From Anabaena sp. PCC 7108 (GTDB lineage Bacteria; Cyanobacteriota; Cyanobacteriia; Cyanobacteriales; Nostocaceae), in the NCBI RefSeq assembly GCF_000332135.1, contig NZ_KB235896.1:3181321-3245320 (forward strand): 64,000 nt of DNA. The letters are read 5' to 3'. This document shows positions 1 through 8,428 of this stretch, in pieces (the first letter of the stretch is position 1; each line of letters starts with the position of its first letter). A program made the translations under genes and the position numbers. The notes beneath the pieces were generated by a model. That model saw only the letters and a program-made list of their open reading frames with translations, was not told the origin of the DNA and made no database searches.

Positions 1-123
1 ACGGGATAATAGGCGTGAAAGGTTGGTTTTAGCTTGATGGATATTTACGGTTTCCACAGGTTTTTAGCTAAGTCTACAAACTTAGTTTAGTTTGATTCTT
101 TAATTTTGGCAAGAATTAAAAGC

Positions 124-246
124 AGGACTTACGCAACTGGCACATTGGTAGGGTGCGTCAGACTGCATAAATCTAGTAAATAAACAGATTTTTGATATCT
201 GACGCACCCTACAACAGATTTTTAGTGTGACACTTGCGTAAGTCCT
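124..246. repeat. Small MITE-like element with a REP palindrome nested inside
   Basis: Outer inverted repeats AGGACTTACGCAA (124-136) and TTGCGTAAGTCCT (234-246) enclose an inner pair GTAGGGTGCGTCAGA (148-162) and TCTGACGCACCCTAC (198-212). The inner pair is the same palindrome that flanks the REP-associated transposase at 3459-4010, so a REP unit appears to sit inside a non-autonomous element. There is no coding capacity. Confidence 0.75.
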
Positions 247-361
247 AAAAAGGAAAAGCAACCTATTCTATACCAACTTATCCTTACTCAGTAGCGATCG
301 CCTATTACTCGTAAATTGGCGTAAATGTTATATTGTAGGCGATCGCATTTTAATCAAAATC

Positions 362-658
362 GTGGCAGACATTACCTTCACAGACAAAAACAAAATCACC
401 GAAATCATTAATACATCCAGCCGTTTGAAATATCTGATCAAGTTTACCTATCAAATTCCTCTAGAAGATATCGTCTCTATACGAGTAGATGGTAACAACT
501 TCAAAATTGATGTGGAGACGGACACAGAGATGTTTCGGTTCAAAGCAAAAGGCTTAGATAATGTAATTATGAAAGATATCAAAACTGGAATTATGCAACT
601 AACACTTGATCCTGCATTAGCCCAAGCAATTTATAACATTGTTGATGAATACGTATAG
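362..658 (+). CDS. Hypothetical 98-residue protein
   Basis: Open frame of 98 codons from a GTG at 362; no earlier in-frame ATG gives a better start. The product is small, acidic, mixed alpha/beta in character, with no membrane segment or cysteine. It contains a short run of alternating polar and hydrophobic residues (SIRVDGNNFKIDVETDTEMF) that looks like a beta hairpin. I do not recognise a family. It stands alone between repeats: a HIP1-rich upstream stretch and a palindromic repeat starting 6 bp after its stop. It could be a conserved cyanobacterial orphan or a spurious frame; codon use looks normal for the region. Confidence 0.45.
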   Translation: MADITFTDKNKITEIINTSSRLKYLIKFTYQIPLEDIVSIRVDGNNFKIDVETDTEMFRFKAKGLDNVIMKDIKTGIMQLTLDPALAQAIYNIVDEYV

Positions 659-663
659 TAAAG

Positions 664-785
664 TTTGGCGTTGCTGAATAAGGGGATGATTGAGGCTGAC
701 GCGGGGACGCGGGGACACTCCAGACGCGGTGATTATATATTGATGCAGATTCTCAAATCATCCCGCAATGGGAGCAACGCCGAAA
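664..785. repeat. GGCGTTGCT palindromic repeat, copy 1
   Basis: The stretch begins TTTGGCGTTGCTGAATAAG and ends GGGAGCAACGCCGAAAA, so its ends are inverted repeats; ATGATTGAGG near the left end is also echoed near the right end. Related copies with the same ends lie at 12231-12348 and 21866-21990. Its interior differs from those copies and carries a small GACGCGG repetition. Non-coding, probably a non-autonomous mobile repeat. Confidence 0.6.
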
Positions 786-984
786 ATCTCATATAGGTAT
801 AAATATTGCAAAACTTAGCAAAATTGCGATCGCTAATCAACTTTGACAATATACTACAAATATGTTACATTTGCTCCGGGATAGTAGTAAAGTTACAAAG
901 CTATAGTTTAGGTTCTATATACCTAACTGGTGCGCCAAACTCTAGTATGAGCGTATACCGCCGAGTCCTCCAACCTATTCTATC

Positions 985-1058
985 GTTTGATTAGCTCAGT
1001 CTGGTAGAGCAGTTGACTTATAATCAATGCGTCACAGGTTCAAATCCTGTATCAAACC
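985..1058 (+). tRNA. tRNA-Ile(TAT)
   Basis: A full cloverleaf can be drawn. The acceptor is GTTTGAT paired with ATCAAAC, the D-arm begins TAGCTCAG, the anticodon stem is GTTGA/TCAAT (four pairs plus G-T) around loop CTTATAA (anticodon TAT), and the T-arm is CACAGG-TTCAAAT-CCTGT. TAT reads AUA codons directly, which is unusual because most bacteria use a CAT anticodon modified to lysidine. The base after the acceptor is C rather than A, so charging may be non-standard or the gene may be decaying. Confidence 0.75.
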
Positions 1059-1060
1059 CC

Positions 1061-1133
1061 CGGAAGTTAGCTCATTTGGTAGAGCAATCGACTTTTAATC
1101 GATCTGTAGCAGGTTCGATTCCTGTACTTTCAC
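1061..1133 (+). tRNA. tRNA-Lys(TTT), slightly degenerate
   Basis: It follows the tRNA-Ile gene by 2 bases. The anticodon stem ATCGA/TCGAT encloses CTTTTAA (anticodon TTT), and the T-arm is GCAGG-TTCGATT-CCTGT. The acceptor CGGAAGT/ACTTTCA pairs except for a C-A mismatch at the first position and one G-T. Tight packing of two tRNAs suggests a piece of a tRNA array, as found on mobile elements of Nostocales, rather than a housekeeping locus. Confidence 0.7.
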
Positions 1134-1136
1134 CCA

Positions 1137-1215
1137 ACCCTGTCCGGGTCAAAAGACACTACTTTTGGGAAGTAGCAAGTGGTAAAGGAGAAATCCTACG
1201 GTTCAAATCCGTGTT
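1137..1215 (+). other. tRNA-like remnant (type II variable arm, TGG-like anticodon)
   Basis: Stem CTACT/AGTAG encloses the loop TTTGGGA (would-be anticodon TGG). It is followed by a variable-arm stem GGA-GAAA-TCC and a T-arm TACGG-TTCAAAT-CCGTG. No matching 5' acceptor strand or normal D-arm precedes it, so this looks like a decayed third member of the tRNA array. The anticodon call is tentative. Confidence 0.35.
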
Positions 1216-1554
1216 ATCTTCAGTAACTCTGCGGTGCAAGTGTTCTGCTGTTGGTTATTACTCACAAGGGTGATGCTCAATGGCTACAGTTAATGAGTAA
1301 GCGCAACTGCTTTTCTCCCTAACTTGAGTTTGTCCCTTCAGTTTCCATAAGGACAACTGAACGGCATATTTGCAGAACGTTTTCTTGCTCTCGGTTGCTA
1401 CGGAGCAACTAAGAAAAAGTTACATTCTTCTTAATCCAGTTTTGGCGAAGTTTTTGCCCACACATAAACTGTGAACACTTGCATTGACAGAGTAAAAAAT
1501 ATTTTGTAGCATAATATTACAAATCAAGTAAAATAAATAATTTATCGTCCAAAT
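1216..1554. other. Non-coding spacer between tRNA cluster and SPFH gene
   Basis: I see no convincing gene here. A weak inverted repeat (TTGTCCCTTCAGTTTCC and GGACAACTGAAC, about 1330-1364) could form a hairpin after the tRNA remnants. The last 60 bases are AT-rich and presumably hold the promoter of the gene starting at 1555. Confidence 0.4.
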
Positions 1555-3096
1555 ATGCAACTTAATATGTGGCGAACATTTTATATCAAACCTAACGAAA
1601 TCGGCATTTTATATCACCGCAGCGACTTTAAGAAAGTTTTACAACCTGGTGAATATACATATTTTGGTCGTCATTGGCAAATTAAAACTTATGATCTCAA
1701 CGAACCAGAAGCGGAAATTGAAAATCTAGAATTATTATTGCGAAATCATGGAACTGAATTGCAAAAACATTTATTAATTGTCAAAACTGCATTTAATGAA
1801 GCTGCTTTAGTCCGTTTGGGTCAGAATTGGATAAGCATTGCTCCTAATCAATTACGAGCTTTTTGGCGTGGTTTTATAGAAGTAGAATCTCATCTTTTTA
1901 ACTTAGAAGCAAACTGGGAATTACCTAATTCTTTTGTCCAGCAATTGCGTTCAGTCGCATTAAATGGATTAAAGAAATTCCAAATCTTTGAATATGAGGT
2001 TGGTCTACTATATCTCCAAAATAATTTTATTCGACCTTTAGAACCAGGAGAGTATGCTTTTTGGTCAATAAATAAAGATGTGATAGTACGGAGTATCAGC
2101 AGAATTATCCCCAATCCAGATTTTCCTTTAGAAGATATACTAATTGAAAAACATCCAGATTTTGTTGCAGCTTATTGTGAAAATGTGCAATTACTACCTT
2201 CACAAGTTGCAATTGTCCGATATAGGGGGAAAGTGATTTCTATTTTACCACCCACAAGCCGGAAGCTATTTTGGCAAGGTGTCCAAGTAGAAATTATTGA
2301 TATTAGCACAGATGCAAAATTACCACCTGCGTTAATTTCTGAATTAGTAGAAGGAACAACCGAAGTAAAAGCACTAAGTCGGAACTATGTACATATTTGT
2401 CAAGTTCCTCCCCAACATATCGGACTATTATATATTAATCAGGAATTTCAAACCCAATTACAACCAGGATTAAATGCTTGGTGGTCATTTGGACGTTCTT
2501 GGCAAACGGAAACTATTGACCTGCGATTGCAAAATATGGAAGTATCTGGTCAAGAAATCCTCTCCAAAGATAAAGTCCCATTGCGGTTAAATTTAACTGC
2601 TGGTTTCCGCATTCAAGACATATTAAAAGCGAAAAATGGCTTATCAGATATTACTGGATTCTTATATAAAGAGTTGCAATTTGCCTTGCGTGGTGCGGTA
2701 GGAGAAAGAACATTAGATGCTTTATTAGAAGATAAAGGATCAATTGATAGAAGTATCTCTGAATATATTCGTCAAAAAGCCGCAGATTATGGAATTGAAG
2801 TAGATTCTGTAGGTGTGAAAGATATTATTTTACCTGGGGAAATTAAGGCTATTTTGAGTAAGGTTGTGGAAGCTGAAAAAGCTGCTCAAGCAAATGTTGT
2901 CAGACGCAGAGAAGAGACTGCTGCTACTCGGAGTATGTTGAATACTGCTAAGGTAATGGAAGATAATCCAGTTGCATTAAGATTGAAGGAATTGGAGGTT
3001 TTAGAACGGATTGCGGAGAAGATTGATCGAATTCAAGTTAATGGGAGTTTGGATAGTATTTTGACAGATTTGATTAGAATGAATCCACAGTCATAA
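1555..3096 (+). CDS. SPFH/Band 7 domain protein (slipin-like) with repeated N-terminal modules
   Basis: This 513-residue protein has its SPFH (stomatin/prohibitin/flotillin) domain at about residues 280-450, ending in an alanine/glutamate-rich helix around 440-480 (VVEAEKAAQANVVRRREETA), the typical oligomerising helix of slipins. The first 280 residues hold repeats of one module. Each has a phrase such as IGILYH..FKKVLQPGEY, VGLLYLQNNFIRPLEPGEY or IGLLYINQEFQTQLQPGL, so the SPFH start is one of at least three homologous units. There is no obvious N-terminal membrane anchor. Family members scaffold membrane microdomains or act in stress responses; the role here is unknown. The start at ATG 1555 follows an AT-rich leader. 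It is a single-gene unit followed at once by a REP array. Confidence 0.8.
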   Translation: MQLNMWRTFYIKPNEIGILYHRSDFKKVLQPGEYTYFGRHWQIKTYDLNEPEAEIENLELLLRNHGTELQKHLLIVKTAFNEAALVRLGQNWISIAPNQLRAFWRGFIEVESHLFNLEANWELPNSFVQQLRSVALNGLKKFQIFEYEVGLLYLQNNFIRPLEPGEYAFWSINKDVIVRSISRIIPNPDFPLEDILIEKHPDFVAAYCENVQLLPSQVAIVRYRGKVISILPPTSRKLFWQGVQVEIIDISTDAKLPPALISELVEGTTEVKALSRNYVHICQVPPQHIGLLYINQEFQTQLQPGLNAWWSFGRSWQTETIDLRLQNMEVSGQEILSKDKVPLRLNLTAGFRIQDILKAKNGLSDITGFLYKELQFALRGAVGERTLDALLEDKGSIDRSISEYIRQKAADYGIEVDSVGVKDIILPGEIKAILSKVVEAEKAAQANVVRRREETAATRSMLNTAKVMEDNPVALRLKELEVLERIAEKIDRIQVNGSLDSILTDLIRMNPQS

Positions 3097-3106
3097 TATC
3101 AACCTC

Positions 3107-3421
3107 GTAGGGTGCGTCAGACAAATAGCCTAGTAATAAGATGATTAACTTAAAACCTGACGCACCCAGTTCTAACTAAGATCAACCTTGTAGGGTGCGT
3201 CAGACAAATAACTAAGCAATAAGATGATAAACTTAAAACCTGACGCACGTTACTACTTGGGTAAGTAATGATTTTAAGGTGCGTCAGACAAATAACTAAG
3301 CAATAAGATGATTAACTTAAAATCTGACGCACGTTATACTTGGGTAAGTAATATTTTAAGGTGCGTCAGACAAATTAACCTAGCAATAGGATGATAAACT
3401 TATAAATCTGACGCACCCTAC
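3107..3421. repeat. Array of four REP palindromes
   Basis: Four units begin at about 3107, 3190, 3277 and 3359, spaced 82-87 bp. Each starts with (GTAG)GGTGCGTCAGACAAAT, has a middle like AGCAATAAGATGAT, and ends with CTGACGCAC(CCTAC). Each unit is itself an inverted repeat and could fold as a hairpin. The array lies directly upstream of the REP-associated transposase, its likely mobilising enzyme. Confidence 0.9.
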
Positions 3422-3458
3422 CGCATGTAATAATTTCACAAATATTTATTTTTTCGGT

Positions 3459-4010
3459 ATGTCTAACTATCGCAGAATAATCATACCAGGTACAACTTAT
3501 TTTTTTACCCAAGTAACCTATCAACGTATACCTTGGTTATGCACTGATATTGGACGGGAAACCTTACGCAAAGGTTTACAAAGAGTACAAAAATTATATC
3601 CATTTTCTATTGATGCAATTGTACTTTTACCCAATCATTTTCATTGCATTTGGACTCTTCCTAACGGTGATAGTAACTATCCCGTTCGTTGGCGTTATTT
3701 AAAAAGTTTTGTCACTCGTAGTTGTGGTCATAAATTACAACTTACAGCAGAAATTAGCTTGTCTAGCAAAAAGCGTCAAGAAAAGAATTTATGGCAAAGA
3801 CGCTATTGGGAACATTTAATAAAAGATGAAAAAGATTTTAGTAATCACTGTGATTACATTCATTATAATCCTGTGAAACATGGGTTATGTCAATCACCCC
3901 AAAATTGGAAGTTTTCCAGTTTTCATCGTTTTGTTCAGCAAGGAATTTATTCTCAAGATTGGGGTACAAATGAATCTCTTAATATTCCTGAAAATATCGG
4001 ACATGAATAA
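3459..4010 (+). CDS. REP-associated tyrosine transposase (RAYT, Y1/HUH family)
   Basis: The product has 183 residues, the usual size for this single-domain family. HUH motif: LLPNHFHCIW at about residues 56-65, with the two metal-binding histidines. The catalytic tyrosine lies in the helix DYIHYNPVKHG at about residues 132-142. YWEHLIKDEKDF just before it is also typical. These enzymes cut and join single-stranded REP palindromes. Here four REP units lie upstream and one inverted unit downstream (4026-4088), a classic transposase-plus-REP arrangement. The frame appears intact. The last 19 codons recur at 50819-50875 as a fragment, so the family has more than one copy in this genome. Confidence 0.9.
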   Translation: MSNYRRIIIPGTTYFFTQVTYQRIPWLCTDIGRETLRKGLQRVQKLYPFSIDAIVLLPNHFHCIWTLPNGDSNYPVRWRYLKSFVTRSCGHKLQLTAEISLSSKKRQEKNLWQRRYWEHLIKDEKDFSNHCDYIHYNPVKHGLCQSPQNWKFSSFHRFVQQGIYSQDWGTNESLNIPENIGHE

Positions 4011-4025
4011 GTCTACTAAATGGGT

Positions 4026-4088
4026 GACGTGCGTCAGATTTTTAATTTCATCATTTTATTATTAAGTTACTTGTCTGACGCACCCTAC
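4026..4088. repeat. REP palindrome downstream of the RAYT gene
   Basis: GTGCGTCAGATTTTTAAT runs into a complementary end ACTTGTCTGACGCACCCTAC. The copy is in the opposite orientation to the upstream array, so the transposase gene is bracketed by head-facing REPs. Confidence 0.85.
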
Positions 4089-4155
4089 AATTATTTGACT
4101 GCTTGCTACCTACCAAGCTGAAACACGAACGCTCTCAATCATATCTTCAAAAATA

Positions 4156-4184
4156 AAATGTCCAGTAAATTTTACCGGACATTT
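4156..4184. terminator. Bidirectional hairpin terminator
   Basis: AAATGTCC-A-GTAAA pairs with TTTAC-C-GGACATTT across a short loop, with A-rich and T-rich flanks. It lies between the convergent RAYT and dehydrogenase genes and could serve both. Confidence 0.6.
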
Positions 4185-4209
4185 CCCGTTGTCTTATTTA
4201 CCCTGTACT

Positions 4210-5130
4210 TTATACCTGTTTATTAAATTCAAATTTCACGCCGGTGAGTTTTTCCGATACTTCCCATAGTTTTTGAGCGATCGCTTGATCTTTGGATAAC
4301 TCGTTTGATTCCACCTTGACTGGATAGCCACGCACTTCCAGAAAGCCACTAGGACCAAAATATTCTTTACCTTTTAAACCTTCTTCAGTTGCCGCCCGCA
4401 GAGTCGGTAATGCACCCATCGTGATATCTTGAGCAAGGATGCCGTTAAGATATCCCACAACCCTGCCCGCAGTTCTCTGCAATTCGGTAGCCGTCCAGCC
4501 GGGATGCGAGGCGGTTGCAAAGGTTTTGATACCGTTATCTTTTAGTTTCCGGTCAAGTTCGTAGATAAAATAAAGATTAGCAAGTTTGCTGTCGCCGTAG
4601 GCTTTCCATTTAGCATAACTTCTCTTTTCCCAATTCAAATCATCAAAATCTATATTGCCTATGTTATGTGCGCCGCTGGAAACATTGACAATTCGTGAAT
4701 TTTCGGTGCTGATTAAAAGTTCTAAAAGCTGTCCTGTCAAAGCAAAATGTCCGAGATGATTAGTACCAAATTGCAATTCAAAACCATCTGTTGTTTTTGT
4801 ATAAGGCGGAATCATTACACCCGCATTATTAATCAGTAAATCCAAACGCGAATAATTTTTCTTAAAGTTTTCAGCGAAATTTTTAACAGATGCTAAATTA
4901 GCTAAATCAAGTTCCATCACCTTGACATCAGCATCTTTATTCTGTTGAATAATTTTCGCCAACGCCTTGTTTCCTTTGTCCAAATTGCGAACCGCAATCA
5001 TCACAGATGCTTGTTTATTGGCTAAAACCCGTGCCGTTTCATAACCAATACCGCTACTAGAACCTGTGACAATTACTACTCTTCCTTTTTGACTCAGAAT
5101 ATTTTCCTTGTTCCATTTTTCATTTTTCAT
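4210..5130 (-). CDS. Short-chain dehydrogenase/reductase (SDR)
   Basis: A 306-residue NAD(P)-dependent oxidoreductase of the classical SDR fold. The cofactor loop TGSSSGIG lies at about residues 22-29, NNAGV at about 106, the catalytic serine in NVSSGAH at about 151, and YGDSK (YxxxK) at about 183-187. Length and the C-terminal part (ASHPGWTATEL) resemble retinol dehydrogenase or WW-domain oxidoreductase-like SDRs; the substrate cannot be read from sequence. The ATG at 5130 is preceded by a good ribosome site (AGGAG, spacing about 8), which supports this start. It is monocistronic, converging on the RAYT gene across a hairpin terminator. Confidence 0.88.
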   Translation of the reverse strand: MKNEKWNKENILSQKGRVVIVTGSSSGIGYETARVLANKQASVMIAVRNLDKGNKALAKIIQQNKDADVKVMELDLANLASVKNFAENFKKNYSRLDLLINNAGVMIPPYTKTTDGFELQFGTNHLGHFALTGQLLELLISTENSRIVNVSSGAHNIGNIDFDDLNWEKRSYAKWKAYGDSKLANLYFIYELDRKLKDNGIKTFATASHPGWTATELQRTAGRVVGYLNGILAQDITMGALPTLRAATEEGLKGKEYFGPSGFLEVRGYPVKVESNELSKDQAIAQKLWEVSEKLTGVKFEFNKQV

Positions 5131-5308
5131 CTTTTTTACTCCTACTGAATTAATCGAATACTTGTTTAATCAACTCTCAAACAAATTGATAATAATTATT
5201 CCAAATCATTTTCAAGGCTTCCTCCACTCGGATGTAACACCTATAATGAAACGGTAGGTTTTACAGTTATTACACAGTGCTTTCTTATTTATTAATTTTT
5301 ATAGGCTG

Positions 5309-5530
5309 TCACCTTTTCACCTTTTCAAACAAACTACTTATTGCTACCTTCAAATCTGGCGTATTTGATCGGACGTATATATTGGTTCCATCTATGGTAA
5401 TTATTCGCACCAACTCCCTTTTTAATAACTCATCAAGGATGCAAAGGTAAGAATTAAACCCTTTTATAGCCTTCTGATACATAAGCAAATCATTCAATTT
5501 ACTTTCAAATTTTCTCATTATATTCATCAT
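5309..5530 (-). CDS. Hypothetical 73-residue protein
   Basis: A short leftward frame (73 codons) with methionines at codons 1, 2 and 5, so the start is uncertain. The product is basic and probably helical, with a lysine/arginine-rich end (FEKVKR). There is no recognised domain. It lies 180 bp upstream of the SDR gene in an AT-rich stretch. It may be a small regulatory protein or a chance frame. The 295 bp beyond it (5531-5825) hold only AT-rich sequence with a repeated phrase TTCTGTATATT at about 5621 and 5663. Confidence 0.3.
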   Translation of the reverse strand: MMNIMRKFESKLNDLLMYQKAIKGFNSYLCILDELLKRELVRIITIDGTNIYVRSNTPDLKVAISSLFEKVKR

Positions 5531-5825
5531 ATTTTTATCTCAGTATTTATGCTCAACTATATCAATTATTATACCGGGATTTTCCATCTAGTCAACCTCC
5601 ATGAGATAAAAAGCCGAAAATTCTGTATATTTTCCCTTTAAAGAAGAATATCCAGGGAATTTCTGTATATTCTGCATGAAGACATCATTACTTGCTCAAG
5701 GATGGAATTTGAATTTCCGATAGCAATGCTTTATAATGATATAGAAGTATAAACTTAATAATTAAGAATAAAATCAACATCCTTTAATCAAATAAATATG
5801 ACTATAAAATAAAATTTATTACCTC

Positions 5826-6413
5826 ATGAAGACTATGGCAAAACGTAAGAAAAGTAATTTTCAATGGATTAAAGAAACCCTGGAATTAAAGCCAGATCAT
5901 CATTGGGAATCTCCCCCAGAATATAATATTTTTGTAGCAGGTAGAGGGGCTGTGCGTTTCAATGTTCCTCGCGGGTGGATATCTGAACCCCAGGAAAAAT
6001 CATTTAAGTTCATGGATAAAAAACCACCTGATGATGATTGTTGTTTAGAGGTTTCTTACAATCACTTACCTCCTAATGATTGGACTCTGTTTCCCTTAAA
6101 ATCCACTTTAAAGAAAATCATGGAAGATGATAGCCGTGATGTGATTGAAAGAGGAGAAGTGATAACTGTCAAACGACAAACTGCCCGAATTATGTGGTGT
6201 GAAATTAAATTTATTGATACTCAAGCCGAACCCAGAGAAGCTTTTTCTCGGACTTGTGTTGGTTTAGGTTCTAATGTTCAATGTTTAATTACCTTTGATT
6301 ATTGGGCAGATCAAGCGGAACAATTAATACCTGTGTGGGATGAAGTGATGCGGAGTTTGACACTTGGATTATATATCAGAGATCCGAGAACCGGTTTAGC
6401 TTTTCCAGATTAA
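5826..6413 (+). CDS. Conserved hypothetical protein, 195 residues
   Basis: A soluble protein with a basic N-terminus (AKRKKSNF), a middle containing DDDCCLEVSY, and a conserved-looking end YWADQAEQLIPVWDEVMRSL. There is no signal peptide or membrane segment. A second in-frame ATG at 5835 is an equally good start. I do not recognise a characterised family; the layout (beta-rich core, then an amphipathic C-terminal helix) is reminiscent of small DUF1795/PsbP-like folds, but that is a guess. It stands 135 bp upstream of the cyclophilin gene on the same strand and may be co-transcribed with it. Confidence 0.6.
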   Translation: MKTMAKRKKSNFQWIKETLELKPDHHWESPPEYNIFVAGRGAVRFNVPRGWISEPQEKSFKFMDKKPPDDDCCLEVSYNHLPPNDWTLFPLKSTLKKIMEDDSRDVIERGEVITVKRQTARIMWCEIKFIDTQAEPREAFSRTCVGLGSNVQCLITFDYWADQAEQLIPVWDEVMRSLTLGLYIRDPRTGLAFPD

Positions 6414-6547
6414 AATTGAGTTTATTGATCACAAGTGGAAATTGTTAGTTTGAAAAGTTGTGGATTTTAGTCAACATTATGTTCAAGATTTTGGGTAAAC
6501 TGGAAGCGACAAAATAACCCATTGCACAGATTAGTAATTCAATATTC

Positions 6548-7063
6548 ATGACAAATCCCACCGCAACCCTTGAAACGTCCCTTGGTACTATTACTCTTGA
6601 GCTATTCACCGATGTTATGCCCATAACGGCGGGAAATTTCATCAAATTGGCTAAAAGCGGCTTTTATGATGGACTGCATTTCCACCGTGTGATTAAAAAC
6701 TTTATGGTGCAGTTTGGTTGTCCTCACAGTAAAGATCCTAGCTCCCCTCGTGCAGGGACAGGTAATGGTCCTGATGGGTGCATTCAAGATGAGCATCCCG
6801 CAGATGGGAAAATTTCCAACGAACCAGGAACTTTATCTATGGCTAATACGGGGGCCCCTAATAGTGGGAGTTGCCAGTTTTTCATCAACACTGTTCACAA
6901 CTCCTATTTAGATTGGTTTACACCCGGTCCATCCAAGCATCCTGTTTTTGGTCGAGTTACTGAAGGGATGGATGTATTGAAAGCTATCGAAACGACTCCA
7001 ACGGGACAAGGCGATCGCCCCAAAACTCCAGTTAAAATGATCAAAGTGACTATCCACGAATAA
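6548..7063 (+). CDS. Peptidyl-prolyl cis-trans isomerase (cyclophilin)
   Basis: A 171-residue, single-domain cyclophilin that speeds proline isomerisation during protein folding. Catalytic and binding residues are present: [13 protein letters not shown] at about residues 39-51 (catalytic Arg in FHR), [17 protein letters not shown] at about 98-114, and HPVFGRV at about 134-140. It lacks a signal peptide, so it is predicted cytoplasmic. An insert of charged residues ([17 protein letters not shown]) follows the first motif, as in other bacterial and cyanobacterial B-type enzymes. A tryptophan precedes the HPVFG loop. Start chosen at ATG 6548. Confidence 0.93.
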   Translation: MTNPTATLETSLGTITLELFTDVMPITAGNFIKLAKSGFYDGLHFHRVIKNFMVQFGCPHSKDPSSPRAGTGNGPDGCIQDEHPADGKISNEPGTLSMANTGAPNSGSCQFFINTVHNSYLDWFTPGPSKHPVFGRVTEGMDVLKAIETTPTGQGDRPKTPVKMIKVTIHE

Positions 7064-7169
7064 AATCAAGGATTAGTGCGGAGATTTTCTCCGCACACCG
7101 CTATCTTCAGGCAAAATCCCCTATTTATGATAAAAGAACTCCACAGCAAAACTAATCCGATCAAACAAA

Positions 7170-7745
7170 CTAACCTTCTATTTCTTCTTCCGTAAAAATA
7201 GGAGGCCATAATTCCGAAACAGCTACTTCCCAACCTGGAAAAAGTTCAGGTAAAGTTAAAATATCGCCATTGATTAAAACGGTTGGTTCACCTTGATGAC
7301 GATAAACTGTAACAGTTTCTTCATCAGGATCAATTAAAATTCCAATCACAGCACCTAAGTTTATAAAGTTGATAATTTTAGTAACTAAAGGTTTAATCCT
7401 ATCACTTTGAGATTTAATTTCTACTATTAAATCTGGCACAAGTTCCCCAAAATAACGGGGACTTTGACGCAGACGTGCAGCCCGAACAAAAGAAACATCT
7501 GGTGCGGTGAGATTGCTATCAGGTAAAATAAAACCACCAGCAGAATCAAATACTCTTCCTAAACGACGGGGATAAACCCAGTTAGCTAATAGTCGGCTAA
7601 AGAGAATACCAATTTCACTAGATACAATATCCGAAGGACCCACAATAGAAATTCTCCCGTTTGTTAATTCAACATCATAATCTAAACCAGCTTCACTAAA
7701 AGCGGTTTGGACTTGTTCTACATCTTTAATAGTCATGATTGACAT
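7170..7745 (-). CDS. Uma2 family protein (DUF820, PD-(D/E)XK nuclease fold)
   Basis: 191 residues, the normal size for this family, which is strongly expanded in cyanobacteria. The recognisable core is APDVSFV at about residues 78-84, PDLIVEIKS(Q)S at about 104-113 (the Asp and Glu-x-Lys of the nuclease-like site), and GAVIGILIDPDEETVTVYR at about 131-149. Biological function is not established; family members are often proposed as mobile restriction-like endonucleases. A strong ribosome site (AGGAGGA, spacing about 7) precedes the ATG at 7745. Confidence 0.9.
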   Translation of the reverse strand: MSIMTIKDVEQVQTAFSEAGLDYDVELTNGRISIVGPSDIVSSEIGILFSRLLANWVYPRRLGRVFDSAGGFILPDSNLTAPDVSFVRAARLRQSPRYFGELVPDLIVEIKSQSDRIKPLVTKIINFINLGAVIGILIDPDEETVTVYRHQGEPTVLINGDILTLPELFPGWEVAVSELWPPIFTEEEIEG

Positions 7746-8084
7746 AAAATAATCCTCCTAATATACAAAATTTATTTAACTAATATTTTACACCATTTGT
7801 CAGAATCAGGATGTCCAGGATTTGAGGATTTACAGGATGTGATTGATGATTTTTTCAAATTATGTTAATTATCCAATATATCTTTCAGAGGGAACAGGGA
7901 ACGGGCAACAGGGAACAGAAAAAACTCATGTTTAAAAACATAAGATTGAAATAATGACACTGTTTTTTTTCGTGTCACTCTCCTTGTAAAAACATCCTTT
8001 TTTTTGACTGAGCTTTAAACTCTTAAACTTTAGTTTTTTATTTGTTCCCTGTTCCCTGTTAAGAGTTCCCTGTTCCCTTCTTTT
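7746..8084. repeat. Non-coding region with GGGAACAGGGAACAG inverted repeats
   Basis: No gene is visible. Runs of GGGAACAG (7888-7920) are answered by the complementary CTGTTCCCTGTTCCC runs (8040-8080), so the two arms could pair across about 120 bp. A phrase of AGGAT/AGGATG repeats lies at about 7805-7840. Such reiterated motifs are common in intergenic DNA of Nostocales. Confidence 0.6.
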
Positions 8085-8428
8085 GTAAGGATTCAGGTCT
8101 AAATTTGAGGGATTAAATCCGGAGTCTGCACATTAGGATTAACCATAGCTTTAATGGCTTGATAGCGAAGCGCTCCGTAGGAATCAAAAAACTCAATGAC
8201 AGAACGTCTTTGACGACGACTTTTTTTGTATAACCGTCAATAAATTGGCAGTATCTTGAAACTGCTCCATTGAGCGGGAACCACCACTGACTTTTCGTTT
8301 TGTCACGGCTAAACGTAACGTTCGTTCAGCACTTTGAGCCACTGCACTATCTATTCGTTCATTTTCCATAATTGATATCTTCTGCTTCCCATATCACACT
8401 TGTCAACACCCCCGACCTGAATCCTTAC
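8085..8428 (-). mobile_element. Internally deleted insertion sequence with 15-bp terminal inverted repeats
   Basis: GTAAGGATTCAGGTC at 8085-8099 and its complement GACCTGAATCCTTAC at 8414-8428 are perfect terminal inverted repeats of a 344-bp element. Inside is the C-terminal remnant of a transposase read leftward. No clear target duplication flanks it. Its right terminus abuts the P450 stop codon (the TAG uses the last base of the repeat). A second copy of its left 137 bp lies at 50683-50819, on the far side of the peptide gene cluster. Confidence 0.8.
8099..8369 (-). pseudogene. Transposase C-terminal remnant (IS66-like), frameshifted
   Basis: Read leftward from ATG 8369, the first frame gives a segment containing AERTLRLAVTKRKVSGGSRS, close to the C-terminal pattern of IS66-type transposases (AEr.LRpaV..RKvs.G.RS). 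A frameshift near the T-run at about 8221-8228 moves the match to another frame that continues RRQRRSVIEFFDSYGALRYQ and ends PQI at the TAG at 8099-8101. The N-terminal and catalytic regions are absent, so the gene is dead. Family assignment rests on recalled motifs. Confidence 0.6.

Noticed and set aside
806-994. 62-codon frame running into the tRNA-Ile gene
   Set aside because: Non-ATG start, overlap with a tRNA gene and no protein-like pattern.
1013-1273. 86-codon frame across the tRNA genes
   Set aside because: It reads through two tRNA genes; an artefact of structured RNA sequence.
3107-3421. Regularly spaced repeats that could be taken for a CRISPR array
   Set aside because: Each unit is itself a long inverted repeat, the intervening sequences are also similar to one another, and a RAYT gene lies next to them; these are REP elements.
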